Source: Pyrinomonadaceae bacterium (lineage in GTDB: Bacteria > Acidobacteriota > Blastocatellia > Pyrinomonadales > Pyrinomonadaceae). From it: a DNA stretch of 64,000 nt. The DNA is taken from contig JAJTWY010000003.1 of assembly GCA_021463165.1 (NCBI GenBank), positions 124,001-188,000 on the forward strand, in the 5' to 3' direction. Position numbers and translations under genes: made by a program. Below the pieces are notes generated by a model. The model searched no databases, was not told where the DNA came from, and saw only the letters and a program-made list of their open reading frames with translations. Positions 1 through 10,917 of the stretch are shown one piece after another. Position 1 is the first letter of the stretch; each line of letters starts with the position of its first letter.

Positions 1-2
1 TC

Positions 3-425
3 CGAAGGGCTCGTCGCCCGGATTTTGCTGTCGATCGCGACCGCTCGCCGCAGGCCGTTCGAACCGATGTGACGTTTGCCGGCAGTCTCGCGTACGTGAG
101 CATATTTGACGCGGTTCAGGTGATCGAGAGCGCCAAAATGACCGGCCTGCTGATAATCAAATCAGATCTGCACCTCGGCAGCGTCTCGTTCAACGAGGGC
201 AAGATCGTCGACGCGGAATGCAATGGGACGAATGGCCATTTGGCGTTTCGCGACATTATTGAGATAAGCTCAGGGACATTTGAGTTCAATGTTTGCGAAA
301 AAGAGTTTCCGATCGTCATTGCCGTCACAAGCAATACCAATTTTCTCCTCGATGTGCTTACCGAACTCGATAACGAGCGCGCCGAAAAGCAAGGGCTGCG
401 CAGCATCGGTGATGAGCTGGTCTGA
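3..425 (+). CDS. DUF4388 (PATAN-like) domain protein, probably 5'-truncated by the window edge
   Basis: ORF track gives 69..425 with a GTG start, but the frame is open to the window edge; FAGSLAYVSIFDAVQVIESAKMTGLLII..GSVSFNEGKIVDAECNGTNGHLAFRDII resembles DUF4388. Confidence 0.65.
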   Translation, partial: RRARRPDFAVDRDRSPQAVRTDVTFAGSLAYVSIFDAVQVIESAKMTGLLIIKSDLHLGSVSFNEGKIVDAECNGTNGHLAFRDIIEISSGTFEFNVCEKEFPIVIAVTSNTNFLLDVLTELDNERAEKQGLRSIGDELV

Positions 426-646
426 GAGTCAGAATCGGACGAGGGCCATCCGGGCCAAAAAGTAAAAGGCAAATGGAGAAGGCCGTGGGCCGTTTTCACG
501 CCGACGTATTTTTTGATGCGCTGGCTGGCCGAAAAATGCCAGAATAGCTTGGTCGGGCATTCGCCGTTTTTCGCAGGCCTTGCGTTTGACTTCGCACGTC
601 CGATACAACAAAATATAGTGCTCATCGCAGTACCAGGCACAATAGA

Positions 647-3600
647 ATGTTTAAGCTCCAGCGTCTCGAAATCTCAGGCTTTAAGTCTTTTGCCGACTAT
701 ACAGAGATAGTTTTTACCGGAAGCGGCATCACCGCCGTGGTCGGGCCCAATGGCTGCGGCAAGTCGAACGTCTCGGACGCGATCTCGTGGGTGCTTGGCG
801 AACAGCGGGCAAAATCGCTACGCGGCGGCGAGATGAAGGACGTCGTTTTTGCGGGAACGCGCAACCGCAAACCCGGCGGGATGGCTGAGGTCGTGCTGCA
901 CCTGGTCCGCGACGATTCGGTCTTCACGGGTGACGAGGACGAGCTCTCGGGAATCGACCAGGCTCTCTCGGAGATCGACGAGAGCTCGGTCGATATGGAC
1001 GAGGTCGAGGGGGTCGAGGACGAAGCCGTCATTGATCAGTCGTCGGCCGCCGGTGAGGAAGCTGTATCTGCCGAAGGAGCAGACAGCGAGAGCGAAGAGG
1101 TTGAGACCGTAAAGGCGATGGCCGTCGGGTCAGCCCGCATCGTCGAGCATAGGGTAAAGACCAAGCGGCATTGGCGTCCGCGCTCGTTTGCCTTGGATTT
1201 TGCGCCGGGCGAGTCGGTCTCGGTCACGCGCCGTTTGTATCTTTCGGGCGAGAGTGAATATCAGCTGAACGGCAAGACGTGCCGTTTGCGTGACATAACA
1301 GACCTTTTCGCGGGAACGGGGCTTTCGGGTGCCCATTACGCGATCATCGAGCAAGGCAGGATCGGCCAGGTACTTTCAGCAAAACCGGCGGATCGTCGAA
1401 ATCTCATCGAAGAAGCCGCCGGAATATCAAAATTCCGTGCTCGCCAGCGTGCTGCCGAATCCCGGCTCGATACCGCAAAGGCTAATCTTGGCCGCATCTC
1501 GGACATCATCTCCGAGGTCGATACGCAGGTGAATTCACTTCGGAGGCAGGCTGCGAAGACCAGGCGGTTCAAGATACTGCAGGAAGAGTTCCGAACGCTT
1601 CTGCGACAGCTTTATGCGGCTGAGGGCAAGCATTTGCTCGATCTTTCGAACGAACTGCAGGCGCTTCTGAGTACTTCGGACGATATCGAGGCAAAGCTGC
1701 ATGAGGAAGTGCGTGCAAAAGAGGAAGGCTCTCGCGAGGCTACCCAGAGAGCTCGCGAGGCCGAAGAAAGCCTCGCCGAGATCAGAAGGATCCATGCAAA
1801 CAACATTCTCGAACGTGACCGCGCCGAACGCGAACATATCTATAAATCAGACCAGATCGTAAATCTTAACAGCCGGTGCGATGCACTCCGCGTCGAGATC
1901 GCCCAGAGCAGGGAACGGCTGGCGTTGCTCGGTACCGAGCACACGCGATTGAAGGCAGATGAAGAGCGCGAGTCGGCCGCGCATGCGGCCGCTGAGGCCG
2001 AGCTTCGAACGTCGGAGGAAGCTCACCGTACCGAGGCCGCCGCGCTGGCGTCGATCCAAGCCTCGATCGATAGGCTTCGAACCGAGCTGATGCAGCATTC
2101 CGCCGCCGCCGAGCGATTCGACGAGGTCGGGCGGCAGCTGATGAAGAACCTCGAGCGGCTCGAATCGCGGGCCGCGAGTCTGCAGAAAGAGGGCAAGCGG
2201 GCAGAGCGGACCTTCGAATCGAAGCGAGAGCAGGCAGAGGAGCTTTCGGCCCAACTCGCGGATGAAGAGCGAAAGCTCGCCGGGCTTAACGCCGAAAAAG
2301 AGAGTCTCCTCACCGAGACCGCGACTGCCCGGAATCTGCTCCGAACGGCCGAAGAGCGTCTCAACGTGCTCAACGAAGAGGAATCGGCCAAGCGCCATCG
2401 CCTGGCAACCCTGAAAGAACTCGAAGAGAAGAAAGCCGTTTACGCACCGTCGGTGCAAAGGCTTTTTGCCGAGGCGGCGAAGATCGGTGTCAGGCTTTCG
2501 GGCGTCCTGGCAGATCATCTGGATGTCGATCCGGAAGCAGAAACTGCGGTAGAGGTGTTGTTCGGCAGTTTTCTCGAATCGGTCGTGGTCGGGTCCGATG
2601 CCGAAGCAAAGAAGGTGATCGCGTGGCTCAAGGCGAACGAGATGGGCCGTACGGCGGTCATCGTGCTGAAGGAGGGTCCCGATGTGCCGGCGCCGACGAT
2701 CGTGCCCGGCTCGGTCGCGGAACGACTCGGGGTTTCGGGCGGGATTGCGGCAATAATGCATCGGATATTTCCGCGCGAGATGTCGGCGGTACTTGTAGAT
2801 GATCTTGCGGCGGCGAGCGGCAAGGGCGATCAGACATTTGTCAGCCGTTCGGGTGACCTTCTGCTAGCCGGCCGCGTCTATGTCGCTGGTCAGCAGAAGC
2901 CCGCTGGTAAGAACACCTCGCTGTTGGCCTTCAAGCGTGAACTCAGTCAGCTCGGCAAGGAGGCCGTTCGGCTCGAGGCCGCGATCAGATCGGCTGCGAG
3001 CGATGTCGAGAGAGCTCGCGAATCTCTCGTCGAGCTTGAAAGCAAGACCGTTGATCTTCAGTCGCTGATCATCAAGGTTGACCGCGGCATCCATGGCCTG
3101 CAGATCCAGGTGCACGCAGCTAAGGAAGAGATCGCCCGTGCGGAACGCCACCAAAAGGTTGTTCTGACTGAGGTCGAGCAGATCTTTCATGAGATCGCCG
3201 ACGCCAAGCAGAGCGGCGTCGAGGCCCGATCGAACAAGGAGAATGCCGAGGCCTCGCGGGTCGAGACATCGTCGCGTATCGACGGAATGGGTATGGAATT
3301 GAACGCTGCACGCCTGAGGACGGAGGATTCGGCGACGGCTCTGAACGAGCGAAGAATGCTTGCCGCTACTTCGGACGAGCGGCGCCGATCAGCCGTGTCG
3401 GCACTGCGTCGCGTCGAGAATGAACTGAGAGAGGTCGAATCGAGGCGTTCGGTTCAGGAACTCGAGATGAGCGAGGCTGAGGCCCGTATCCGCGAGTTGC
3501 ACGAGGCGATAAATGAGATCACGGACCGCATCGCAAATGCCGGAGATGAGATCGAGAGGGAGAATGCCGAGCTTTCGGCGGCAGTGACAGCTCTCTCGGC

Positions 3601-4453
3601 GGCGCGTGAACTCGCCGATTCCGCCAGCGAGCAGCTGGCCGACCTTAACCGACGCTCGGCAGATGCGCGCAACGAGAAGGCCGAGATCGAGATCCGCCAG
3701 GCCGAGGCCGTTACTCAGCTCAAGAATACTGCTGAGAACTGCCAACAAGAACTCAATATCTCGCTGACCGAGCTGATCGAAACGACCGTTCTCGACGAGG
3801 ACATCGAACTTCATACCGCCCGTCGCAACGCTGATGATCTCAGGCAAAAGCTGGACAATTTCGGGGCGATAAATATGCTTGCCCTCGAAGAGCTGGGTGA
3901 GGCCGAGGAGCGGCAGCTTTTCCTGACGACGCAGAGGACCGATGTCATCGACAGTATTGCCGCCACGGAAGAAGCTCTTCGCGAGATCAAGGAGCGCTCG
4001 CGTGCGCGGTTCCGTTCAGCTTTCGAATCGATCAACAACAACTTCAAGCAATTCTTCCTTGAACTTTTCGGCGGCGGCCGCGGTGAAATGACGCTGCTCG
4101 AACCCGACGACATTCTCGAGGCCGGGATCGAGGTCGTTGCCCAACCGCCGGGAAAACGCCTCCAGAACATCATGCTGCTGTCAGGCGGCGAGAAAGCCAT
4201 GACCGCGATAGCGCTTGTGCTTGCGATATTCAAGTACCGGCCCTCGCCATTCTGCCTTCTCGACGAGGTAGATGCTCCGCTCGATGATGCCAATGTAGGC
4301 CGCTTTGCGGGTAAGATCGCCGAAATGTCTGAGAAGACCCAGTTCATTGTCATCACGCATAACAAGCGCACGATGGAATATGCACGGGCACTCTATGGCG
4401 TGACCATGCAGGAGGCGGGCGTTTCGCGGATCGTCTCAGTGAAGTTCGAGTAG
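647..4453 (+). CDS. smc: Chromosome segregation protein SMC
   Basis: Walker A GPNGCGKSN, signature LLSGGEKAMTAIA, Walker B PFCLLDEVDAPLDDANV, long coiled coil and hinge, 1268 aa. Confidence 0.97.
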   Translation: MFKLQRLEISGFKSFADYTEIVFTGSGITAVVGPNGCGKSNVSDAISWVLGEQRAKSLRGGEMKDVVFAGTRNRKPGGMAEVVLHLVRDDSVFTGDEDELSGIDQALSEIDESSVDMDEVEGVEDEAVIDQSSAAGEEAVSAEGADSESEEVETVKAMAVGSARIVEHRVKTKRHWRPRSFALDFAPGESVSVTRRLYLSGESEYQLNGKTCRLRDITDLFAGTGLSGAHYAIIEQGRIGQVLSAKPADRRNLIEEAAGISKFRARQRAAESRLDTAKANLGRISDIISEVDTQVNSLRRQAAKTRRFKILQEEFRTLLRQLYAAEGKHLLDLSNELQALLSTSDDIEAKLHEEVRAKEEGSREATQRAREAEESLAEIRRIHANNILERDRAEREHIYKSDQIVNLNSRCDALRVEIAQSRERLALLGTEHTRLKADEERESAAHAAAEAELRTSEEAHRTEAAALASIQASIDRLRTELMQHSAAAERFDEVGRQLMKNLERLESRAASLQKEGKRAERTFESKREQAEELSAQLADEERKLAGLNAEKESLLTETATARNLLRTAEERLNVLNEEESAKRHRLATLKELEEKKAVYAPSVQRLFAEAAKIGVRLSGVLADHLDVDPEAETAVEVLFGSFLESVVVGSDAEAKKVIAWLKANEMGRTAVIVLKEGPDVPAPTIVPGSVAERLGVSGGIAAIMHRIFPREMSAVLVDDLAAASGKGDQTFVSRSGDLLLAGRVYVAGQQKPAGKNTSLLAFKRELSQLGKEAVRLEAAIRSAASDVERARESLVELESKTVDLQSLIIKVDRGIHGLQIQVHAAKEEIARAERHQKVVLTEVEQIFHEIADAKQSGVEARSNKENAEASRVETSSRIDGMGMELNAARLRTEDSATALNERRMLAATSDERRRSAVSALRRVENELREVESRRSVQELEMSEAEARIRELHEAINEITDRIANAGDEIERENAELSAAVTALSAARELADSASEQLADLNRRSADARNEKAEIEIRQAEAVTQLKNTAENCQQELNISLTELIETTVLDEDIELHTARRNADDLRQKLDNFGAINMLALEELGEAEERQLFLTTQRTDVIDSIAATEEALREIKERSRARFRSAFESINNNFKQFFLELFGGGRGEMTLLEPDDILEAGIEVVAQPPGKRLQNIMLLSGGEKAMTAIALVLAIFKYRPSPFCLLDEVDAPLDDANVGRFAGKIAEMSEKTQFIVITHNKRTMEYARALYGVTMQEAGVSRIVSVKFE

Positions 4454-4518
4454 CAGGCCTGCTTTTGCATTGACCAACGAGGAAACGGCATACTGCATCC
4501 AATGCCATTGTTGACGCA

Positions 4519-5292
4519 ATGGGTAGTATCTCTATGCAAAAGCCGGCACTTTGGTTTATGGTCGTTCTGCTGTTCACCGCCTCGACCCTATTTGGGCAGA
4601 CCAAAAAGAACGAAAAACCGATGGCGACGCCGACACCGGCCGCCGAGGTCCCGGTCAAGCGAAACGGCCGTCCGGACGCGAACGATGCCGGAAATGCAGC
4701 GCCGCTCTCAAACCCCGCAACTCATTTCTACGAGTTTTCACGGCCGGGGTTTAATTACGGCCGTGTGATCATTGAACACGACGACACGGGGAAGGGGAAG
4801 ATCTCATTCATGAAGGATGGATTTGACGATCTCGAGACGGACCCGATCGACCTTTCGGGCGTTACGATGGCCAAGATCGGCGAAGCTCTCGCTGAGCTCA
4901 AGTTTCTTGATTCCACGGAAGAATATCAGCACGCCCGCGATTTCACACATATGGGTGATGTCACATTCACCCTGCGGCGTGACGGACGCTCGCGGACGGT
5001 CAAGTACAACTGGACGGAGAATAAAGCCGCGAAGGCTCTGATGGACGAGTATCGCCGGATCACGAATGAATATACGTGGCGATTTGACCTGGCGATCGCG
5101 ATCCGGAATTATCCGCTTCAAACGCCGGGCCTGATGGAACTGCTCGACGGATATATGAAACGCGGCGAGATCTCTGATCCGGGGCATCTCGTGCCTTTTC
5201 TTACTGGCCTGTCGAATGATGAGCGGATGCCGCTGATGGCCCGAAATCGTGCCTCAAAGATAATCAAGGACATCGAAAAGCAAAAGAAATGA
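4519..5292 (+). CDS. Hypothetical secreted protein
   Basis: N-terminal signal-like hydrophobic segment ending LFGQ; long ORF between smc and capA-like gene. Confidence 0.6.
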   Translation: MGSISMQKPALWFMVVLLFTASTLFGQTKKNEKPMATPTPAAEVPVKRNGRPDANDAGNAAPLSNPATHFYEFSRPGFNYGRVIIEHDDTGKGKISFMKDGFDDLETDPIDLSGVTMAKIGEALAELKFLDSTEEYQHARDFTHMGDVTFTLRRDGRSRTVKYNWTENKAAKALMDEYRRITNEYTWRFDLAIAIRNYPLQTPGLMELLDGYMKRGEISDPGHLVPFLTGLSNDERMPLMARNRASKIIKDIEKQKK

Positions 5293-5344
5293 TCGCGATC
5301 GGATCCCCCGATCTCGTTTCAGTGACAGGTGCCGCGTCGAGGTG

Positions 5345-6469
5345 CTAGTTGGGCAGGATCGTTCCGTCGTCCTGTATCTTTGGAGCATTTGGGCCGAAGT
5401 CGGTCACCGAAAGGCTCCGAACGAGGCGGAGGGACTCGCCGGAAGGGTCGAGCACCGGAATGCCTTTGCCCTCAAGCTTGACGCTGTTGATCTTACCGCT
5501 GAGAAACTTCCCTTCTGAGTCGATCTTTGCTTCGAGGACCATCGATAACGCAGTTGCCCCGGCTAGTTGGAACCAGCCATAGGTTGCAAAATTGCCGAGC
5601 GAATAGGCGATCAACCGGTCTTTGTAGATCTCCATTCCACGCATCACGTGGGGGCCGTGGCCGAGCACTATATCGGCACCCGCATCGATGACGGTCCGCG
5701 AAAACATCCGCAGGTTACCGCGATTCTCCCCAAGAAACAGCTCAGAACCATTAGGCACATTTTGTTTATCGGTGCCCTCTGCTCCGCCGTGGAACGAGAC
5801 GATAACTATGTCGGCCTTCTTGTCGGCCTCGAGGACGAGTTGACGTGCGCCGCTGAGGTCGTTGATGCTCGGCATTCCATTGTTATGGCCAAACGCGACC
5901 ATCGCGACCCGTTTGCCACGCGATCCAATATAGGCGATGGTCGCCGGCGGTTGAAGGCTTCCGGCATATTTGATGCCCTGTTCGTCCATGACCTTCTGCG
6001 TGCTGGCACGTCCCATTTCGCCAAAGTCGCCTGCGTGATTGTTGGCGACGCTCATCAAGTCGAAACCGGCGGCCTTGAAATACTTGCCATAGCGAGTAGG
6101 CGTTTTGAACGCGAAGCAGCGCGTTGACCCGGGCCGGCATTTTACGGAAATTCCACCATCGACGATCGGCCCTTCGAGATTGCCGAATGCGATGTCGGCG
6201 GCGCTCAAGATCGGCGTCACCTCCTTCAACAGATCGGCCCCGTCATTCGGCGGCATACGTGATTCGTTCGGAAATGTCGAAGCGAGCATCATATCGCCAA
6301 CGGCGGCGATCGTGATCGGCTCCTTGTTCTGCGGCGTTGCTTCGGCTGTCGGCACCGATCCCGCCGGTTCTTCACTGTTTACGCGGTTCGGAGTGCACGC
6401 GATCGCGACGACGACCGAGGTCAATAGGAGTGCGGCCGTCAAACTTTTGTTTATTCGTGGTCTTTTCAT
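5345..6469 (-). CDS. CapA family (poly-gamma-glutamate biosynthesis/metallophosphatase-like) lipoprotein
   Basis: ITIAAVGDMMLAS..FGNLEGPI..SVANNHAGDFG..VVSFHGGAEG..VLGHGPHVMRGMEIYKDRLIAYSLGNF; internal ATG MKRPRINKSLTAALLLTSVVVAIAC gives a lipoprotein signal, so the ORF start at 6598 is probably too long. Confidence 0.85.
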   Translation of the reverse strand: MKRPRINKSLTAALLLTSVVVAIACTPNRVNSEEPAGSVPTAEATPQNKEPITIAAVGDMMLASTFPNESRMPPNDGADLLKEVTPILSAADIAFGNLEGPIVDGGISVKCRPGSTRCFAFKTPTRYGKYFKAAGFDLMSVANNHAGDFGEMGRASTQKVMDEQGIKYAGSLQPPATIAYIGSRGKRVAMVAFGHNNGMPSINDLSGARQLVLEADKKADIVIVSFHGGAEGTDKQNVPNGSELFLGENRGNLRMFSRTVIDAGADIVLGHGPHVMRGMEIYKDRLIAYSLGNFATYGWFQLAGATALSMVLEAKIDSEGKFLSGKINSVKLEGKGIPVLDPSGESLRLVRSLSVTDFGPNAPKIQDDGTILPN

Positions 6470-6536
6470 TTTCGTGGCTGACCTCAATACCTGGTGCTGC
6501 AACCTGATCTCAGGTCGGCAAAACCGCCGCTGCGAC

Positions 6537-9500
6537 CTACGCACTCGCCGGAGTGATCTTCTCGGAAACTGCCGGAGTGCTGCCCGACGATCTCTCATCG
6601 TCTTCAGCGATCAGCGATTCATCGACGAGCTTTCGCTGCTCGAGTTCGTGGATGGCGTACGAACCTGTGGCGGGCGAAGCTGAGGCGGCGCGGCCAACGT
6701 AGCGCACGGTCGAACCCTCCGGTTTGATCGCACGCAGCCTGGGTTCGATGAACGTCCAGCCACCCATGTTCTTTGGCTCTTCCTGTGTCCAGACGATCTG
6801 CTTGGCATTCGGGTAAGAAGCGATGATCTCGGCGACCTTCTTCGCCGGGAACGGATAGAATTGTTCGAGCCTGACGACCGCTACCTTGCCGCTATACGAG
6901 CCGTCACGGGCCGCATCGAGATCGTAAAACACCTTGCCGCTGCATAGTACCACGCGGGTGACGTTCTCGCGGTCGGTTACACGAGCGTCGTCGATAACGG
7001 GCTGAAAACCGCCGGTCTCAAGTTCCGCGATGGTCGAGCTGGCAGCGGGAAGGCGAAGAAGGCTTTTTGGCGTCATAACGACCAGCGGCTTCGCAACCTC
7101 CTGCTTTACCTGGCGGCGAAGCAGATGGAAGTACTGGGCCGGCGTCGTTGGGTTGCAGACCTGTAAATTGTTTTCCGCACAGAGCTGCAAATAGCGTTCG
7201 AGCCGCGCCGACGAGTGCTCAGGGCCCTGGCCTTCGTATCCGTGCGGGAGCAGCATTACAAGGCGACTCTTCTGCTGCCATTTGTCCTCAGATGATGAGA
7301 TGTACTGATCGATCACTATCTGTGCCCCGTTCGAAAAATCGCCGAATTGAGCCTCCCAGGCGACGAGCTGGCCTTGTGAGATCAGCGAATAGCCATATTC
7401 GAAGCCGAGTACGCCGTATTCGGACAGCGAGCTGTCGAAGATATAGGCACGGGCATGCTGGTTCTCCGGGTTCGATAGTTCGTTGAGCGGAGCCCATCGA
7501 TCGCCCGTCATTGTGTCGTACATGTTGGCGTGACGCTGTGAGAACGTGCCGCGGCCCGAATCCTGACCGCTAAAACGCACCGGAAAGCCATCCAGGACGA
7601 GCGAACCGATCGCCATTGCTTCGCCAAACGCCCAATCCATCGGCACTTCGCCCTCGCCCATCTTGGCTCGGCGTGCAAGCTGTCCGACCATCTTCGGGTT
7701 GATATGAAAATTCTCGGGAACGAGCGATATCTTCTCCGAAATGGCCTTTAGCGTTTCGGGAGGTACACCGGTCTCGATCACCACCGAGCCGTCGTCCTCA
7801 GCAGGCGGAGCGTTGAGGACTGCTTTTGCCGGTTTCTTGGCGGCGATATCCTTGGCCCGGGCAAGTATGCCCTCATATTTTTCGACCACCTTGTCGGTCA
7901 TCGCCGTCAGGTCAGCCTCGGTGATGACGCCTTCGCGGATCAACTGCTGGGCATAAAGGTGCCGAGTCCCGGGATGAGCCTTGACCCGCGCATACATTAC
8001 CGGCTGGGTGTAGCTCGGTTCATCGCCTTCATTGTGGCCGAGCCGGCGAAATCCGACCAGATCGAGCACGACGTCCTTGTCAAACTCGCGGCGGTAGTCG
8101 AGGGCGATCTGGATAACGCGAAAAGCAGCCTCGGGGTCATCGGCGTTGACGTGAAATATCGGCGTTTGTGTAATGTGGGCGGCGTCGGTCGAATATATCG
8201 AACTGCGGCTCAGGCCCGGCGAGGTAGTAAACCCGATCTGGTTATTGATGACCAGGTGGATCGTGCCGCCCGTGCGATAGCCGGGAAGTCCTGCGAGCTG
8301 GAGCGTTTCCATAACCACGCCCTGCCCGGCGAACGCTGCATCGCCATGCAGCAGCAAAGGCAGAATATGCTTATAGGTCTCCTGCCGCTCCATCCCCTCG
8401 CCGTCGCGCAGATAGTCCTGGCGTGCCCGCACCATTCCCTCGACGACAGGGTTTACAGTTTCGAGGTGGCTCGGGTTGCACGAGAGCTGGATCGTGAGTT
8501 CGCGACCGGCTTTTGTCTGTTTTTTGCCGATCGCTCCCTGGTGATACTTCACGTCGCCTTCGTCGGCAGGAAAATTGGGGTGCGAGGTCCCCTCGAATAC
8601 AGTGAAGATGCGTTCCGCCATCTCGCCCGTTTCCGGATCGCCGATAATGTTCGAAAGGACGTTGAGCCGGCCACGGTGGGCCATTCCCATATAGATCTCG
8701 TCGACACCGCGTGCCGAAGCCCCCTCAACAAGCTGATCGAGCATCGGGATCACGGTCTCGCAGCCTTCTAGTGAGAAACGCTTCTGACCGAGATACTTCT
8801 TGTGCAGGAACTGCTCGAACTGTTCAGCCTCGATGAGCTTCTGGAGCAATTCCTTCTTGACCTCTGCCGAGAGAGGCACGGTATCGACAAATTGCTCGCG
8901 CACGCGATGCCGGATCCAGTCCTTCTGTTCCTTGCTCTGGATATGGCGATATTCGATACCGACCTTGCCGCAATATGCCCTGCGGAGGATCTCGAGAATT
9001 CGCCGCAAGCTGGCGGTTTTTTCACCATGAAGGCCGCCGGTGATGAATTCGCGGTCGAGATCCCAGATAGTGAGGCCGAAGTTTTCGAGGTCGAGTTCTG
9101 ACGCGTGCGGCGTGGTCATCTTGAGCGGATCGATGTCCGCAAGGAGGTGGCCCCGCTCGCGGTAGGCGTTGATCAACTGCAATACGTTGGCTTGCTCTTC
9201 GATCTTCTCGTGCTCGCCGCCGAAAAGCCTCGGGTTATAATCCTCAGCCCAGCGAAGCGGTGCGAAACTGATCTCAAGATCAGCAAATATCTGATCGTAG
9301 AATGCGTCGCGGCCGAGGATAAAATCGTGAACCTTCGCAAGAAAGAGGCCGCTTTCGGCTCCCTGAATAACGCGATGATCGTAAGTGCTCGTAAGCGTTA
9401 TCGTCCGGCTGATACCGATCGAGGAGAGGGCGGCATTGGTCATCGCCTGGTATTCCGCCGGATATTCAATAGCGCCGGTCGCGATGATCGCGCTCTGGCC

Positions 9501-10274
9501 GGCCATAAGGCGGGGATTTGAAGCGACGGTGCCGATAGTTCCGGGGTTCGTCAGCGAAATGGTCGTACCCTGAAAGTCGGCGATCTCAAGTTTACCCTCG
9601 CGAGCCTTCTTGACCTGCTCGTTATAGGCGGCAAAGAACTCGGCAAAATTCATAGAGTTCGCACCCTTGATATTGGGAACGAGCAGGTTTCGCGAGCCAT
9701 CCTTTTTCTCTATGTCGATGGCGATGCCGAGATTGATGTTTTCGTGTTCGAGCCTCGAAGGTGTTCCGTTCACGACCCCGTAGCCGAAGTTAAGGTGCGG
9801 ATAGGCCTTGACGGCACGGACGATCGCCCACGCGATGATATGCGTGAACGACACTTTGCCGCGGCCCGATGCGGCGAGATGTTCGTTAATGATGCGGCGA
9901 TTCTCTTCGAGAACTTTGACCGGAATGTTGCGAAAGCTTGTAGCCGTAGGAACGGTGAGGCTTTGTTCCATGTTCTCGACGATCTTTTTTGAGGCGCCGG
10001 TGATGGCTTTTGGCTCGGTATCAGGGGTTAACTGAACCGCAACCGGTTGTTGGACCGGCGAGGCGGCCGGTGCGGGCGGCGGGGCCGCAGCTTCCGATCG
10101 TTCGGTCGTTGAAGGCGTTCCGCCGGCGAGCAACTCGCCAAAATACGCCTGCCACGATTCGTCGACCAATTTCGGGTCGGTTCGGTATCGTTCCAGCAAA
10201 CCTTCGACGTAGGTTGCGTTGGAACCAAATGCTTCACTGATAAATTCGGATAATTTCGCTTGATCTTTGCTCAC
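6537..10274 (-). CDS. kgd: Multifunctional 2-oxoglutarate dehydrogenase, E1 fused to an N-terminal E2 catalytic domain (Kgd/OdhA type)
   Basis: N-terminal E2-like domain (TSTYDHRVIQGAESGLFL) followed by full E1o (MGMAHRGRLNVLSNI, LPHGYEGQGPEHSSARLERYLQLCAENNLQV); no lipoyl domain. Confidence 0.95.
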   Translation of the reverse strand: MSKDQAKLSEFISEAFGSNATYVEGLLERYRTDPKLVDESWQAYFGELLAGGTPSTTERSEAAAPPPAPAASPVQQPVAVQLTPDTEPKAITGASKKIVENMEQSLTVPTATSFRNIPVKVLEENRRIINEHLAASGRGKVSFTHIIAWAIVRAVKAYPHLNFGYGVVNGTPSRLEHENINLGIAIDIEKKDGSRNLLVPNIKGANSMNFAEFFAAYNEQVKKAREGKLEIADFQGTTISLTNPGTIGTVASNPRLMAGQSAIIATGAIEYPAEYQAMTNAALSSIGISRTITLTSTYDHRVIQGAESGLFLAKVHDFILGRDAFYDQIFADLEISFAPLRWAEDYNPRLFGGEHEKIEEQANVLQLINAYRERGHLLADIDPLKMTTPHASELDLENFGLTIWDLDREFITGGLHGEKTASLRRILEILRRAYCGKVGIEYRHIQSKEQKDWIRHRVREQFVDTVPLSAEVKKELLQKLIEAEQFEQFLHKKYLGQKRFSLEGCETVIPMLDQLVEGASARGVDEIYMGMAHRGRLNVLSNIIGDPETGEMAERIFTVFEGTSHPNFPADEGDVKYHQGAIGKKQTKAGRELTIQLSCNPSHLETVNPVVEGMVRARQDYLRDGEGMERQETYKHILPLLLHGDAAFAGQGVVMETLQLAGLPGYRTGGTIHLVINNQIGFTTSPGLSRSSIYSTDAAHITQTPIFHVNADDPEAAFRVIQIALDYRREFDKDVVLDLVGFRRLGHNEGDEPSYTQPVMYARVKAHPGTRHLYAQQLIREGVITEADLTAMTDKVVEKYEGILARAKDIAAKKPAKAVLNAPPAEDDGSVVIETGVPPETLKAISEKISLVPENFHINPKMVGQLARRAKMGEGEVPMDWAFGEAMAIGSLVLDGFPVRFSGQDSGRGTFSQRHANMYDTMTGDRWAPLNELSNPENQHARAYIFDSSLSEYGVLGFEYGYSLISQGQLVAWEAQFGDFSNGAQIVIDQYISSSEDKWQQKSRLVMLLPHGYEGQGPEHSSARLERYLQLCAENNLQVCNPTTPAQYFHLLRRQVKQEVAKPLVVMTPKSLLRLPAASSTIAELETGGFQPVIDDARVTDRENVTRVVLCSGKVFYDLDAARDGSYSGKVAVVRLEQFYPFPAKKVAEIIASYPNAKQIVWTQEEPKNMGGWTFIEPRLRAIKPEGSTVRYVGRAASASPATGSYAIHELEQRKLVDESLIAEDDERSSGSTPAVSEKITPASA

Positions 10275-10349
10275 GTTAGTACAGATAACCTCGACTTAAA
10301 CCCCTATTTTAACGCAAACACGGACAAAATCGTAGCCTCATGTAAGCGG

Positions 10350-10907
10350 TTAGCCACGCCGCAGCGGATTCTTGAACTCAAGGTCGAATTTGACCGGGAC
10401 GACCCGCTTAAAGCTAAAGCCGAACCGTTTGACGCGGCCAAAGATACGGGCCGAACCTTTCACGGTGAGTGTCTTGGGGCTGTTTACGAGCTCGTCGTAG
10501 GCAGCCAGCGGCAGCTGTGAAGGCCGGATCGTTATACGTGCCGGTTTTGGCAGCATAACGAGCTTGCCTTTTCGAACGCTGAAAGGGTGTAGGTAATCCT
10601 CGACGCTGACCTGGAATCCGTTGACTATCACGTCGCCGAAGGTCACGCGGTCCACCTTCAGATCCTCCTTGAGCGATCTGATCTCAGCCCCTATCTCGAT
10701 CGTGAGGCCGGAAAGGCTGATGTCCGCAAAGGTCACTGACGAAATGTTGACAAGAGCGTCCGTTTCGTAGGTGCCGCCAATGCCGGGCTCGCCAGCCGCG
10801 ATCTTCACGTTTGCGTTGTGGACCTTATACCCATCGATCTTTGAAGGAGCGGATTGGGCGGCGACCGCATAGCTCAGTGCGATCAAAAGAGCGAGGGAAG
10901 CGGTCAA
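10350..10907 (-). CDS. Hypothetical secreted protein
   Basis: Signal peptide-like start MTASLALLIALSYAVAAQSA; no family recognised. Confidence 0.6.
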   Translation of the reverse strand: MTASLALLIALSYAVAAQSAPSKIDGYKVHNANVKIAAGEPGIGGTYETDALVNISSVTFADISLSGLTIEIGAEIRSLKEDLKVDRVTFGDVIVNGFQVSVEDYLHPFSVRKGKLVMLPKPARITIRPSQLPLAAYDELVNSPKTLTVKGSARIFGRVKRFGFSFKRVVPVKFDLEFKNPLRRG

Positions 10908-10917
10908 CGGTCGGAGA

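Noticed and set aside
1847-2761. Long minus-strand ORF opposite smc
   Set aside because: Lies within the convincing smc CDS; composition is a reverse-frame shadow with no recognisable motif.
7959-8771. 270-aa plus-strand ORF opposite kgd
   Set aside because: Shadow ORF in GC-rich DNA; the minus strand encodes conserved E1o sequence throughout.
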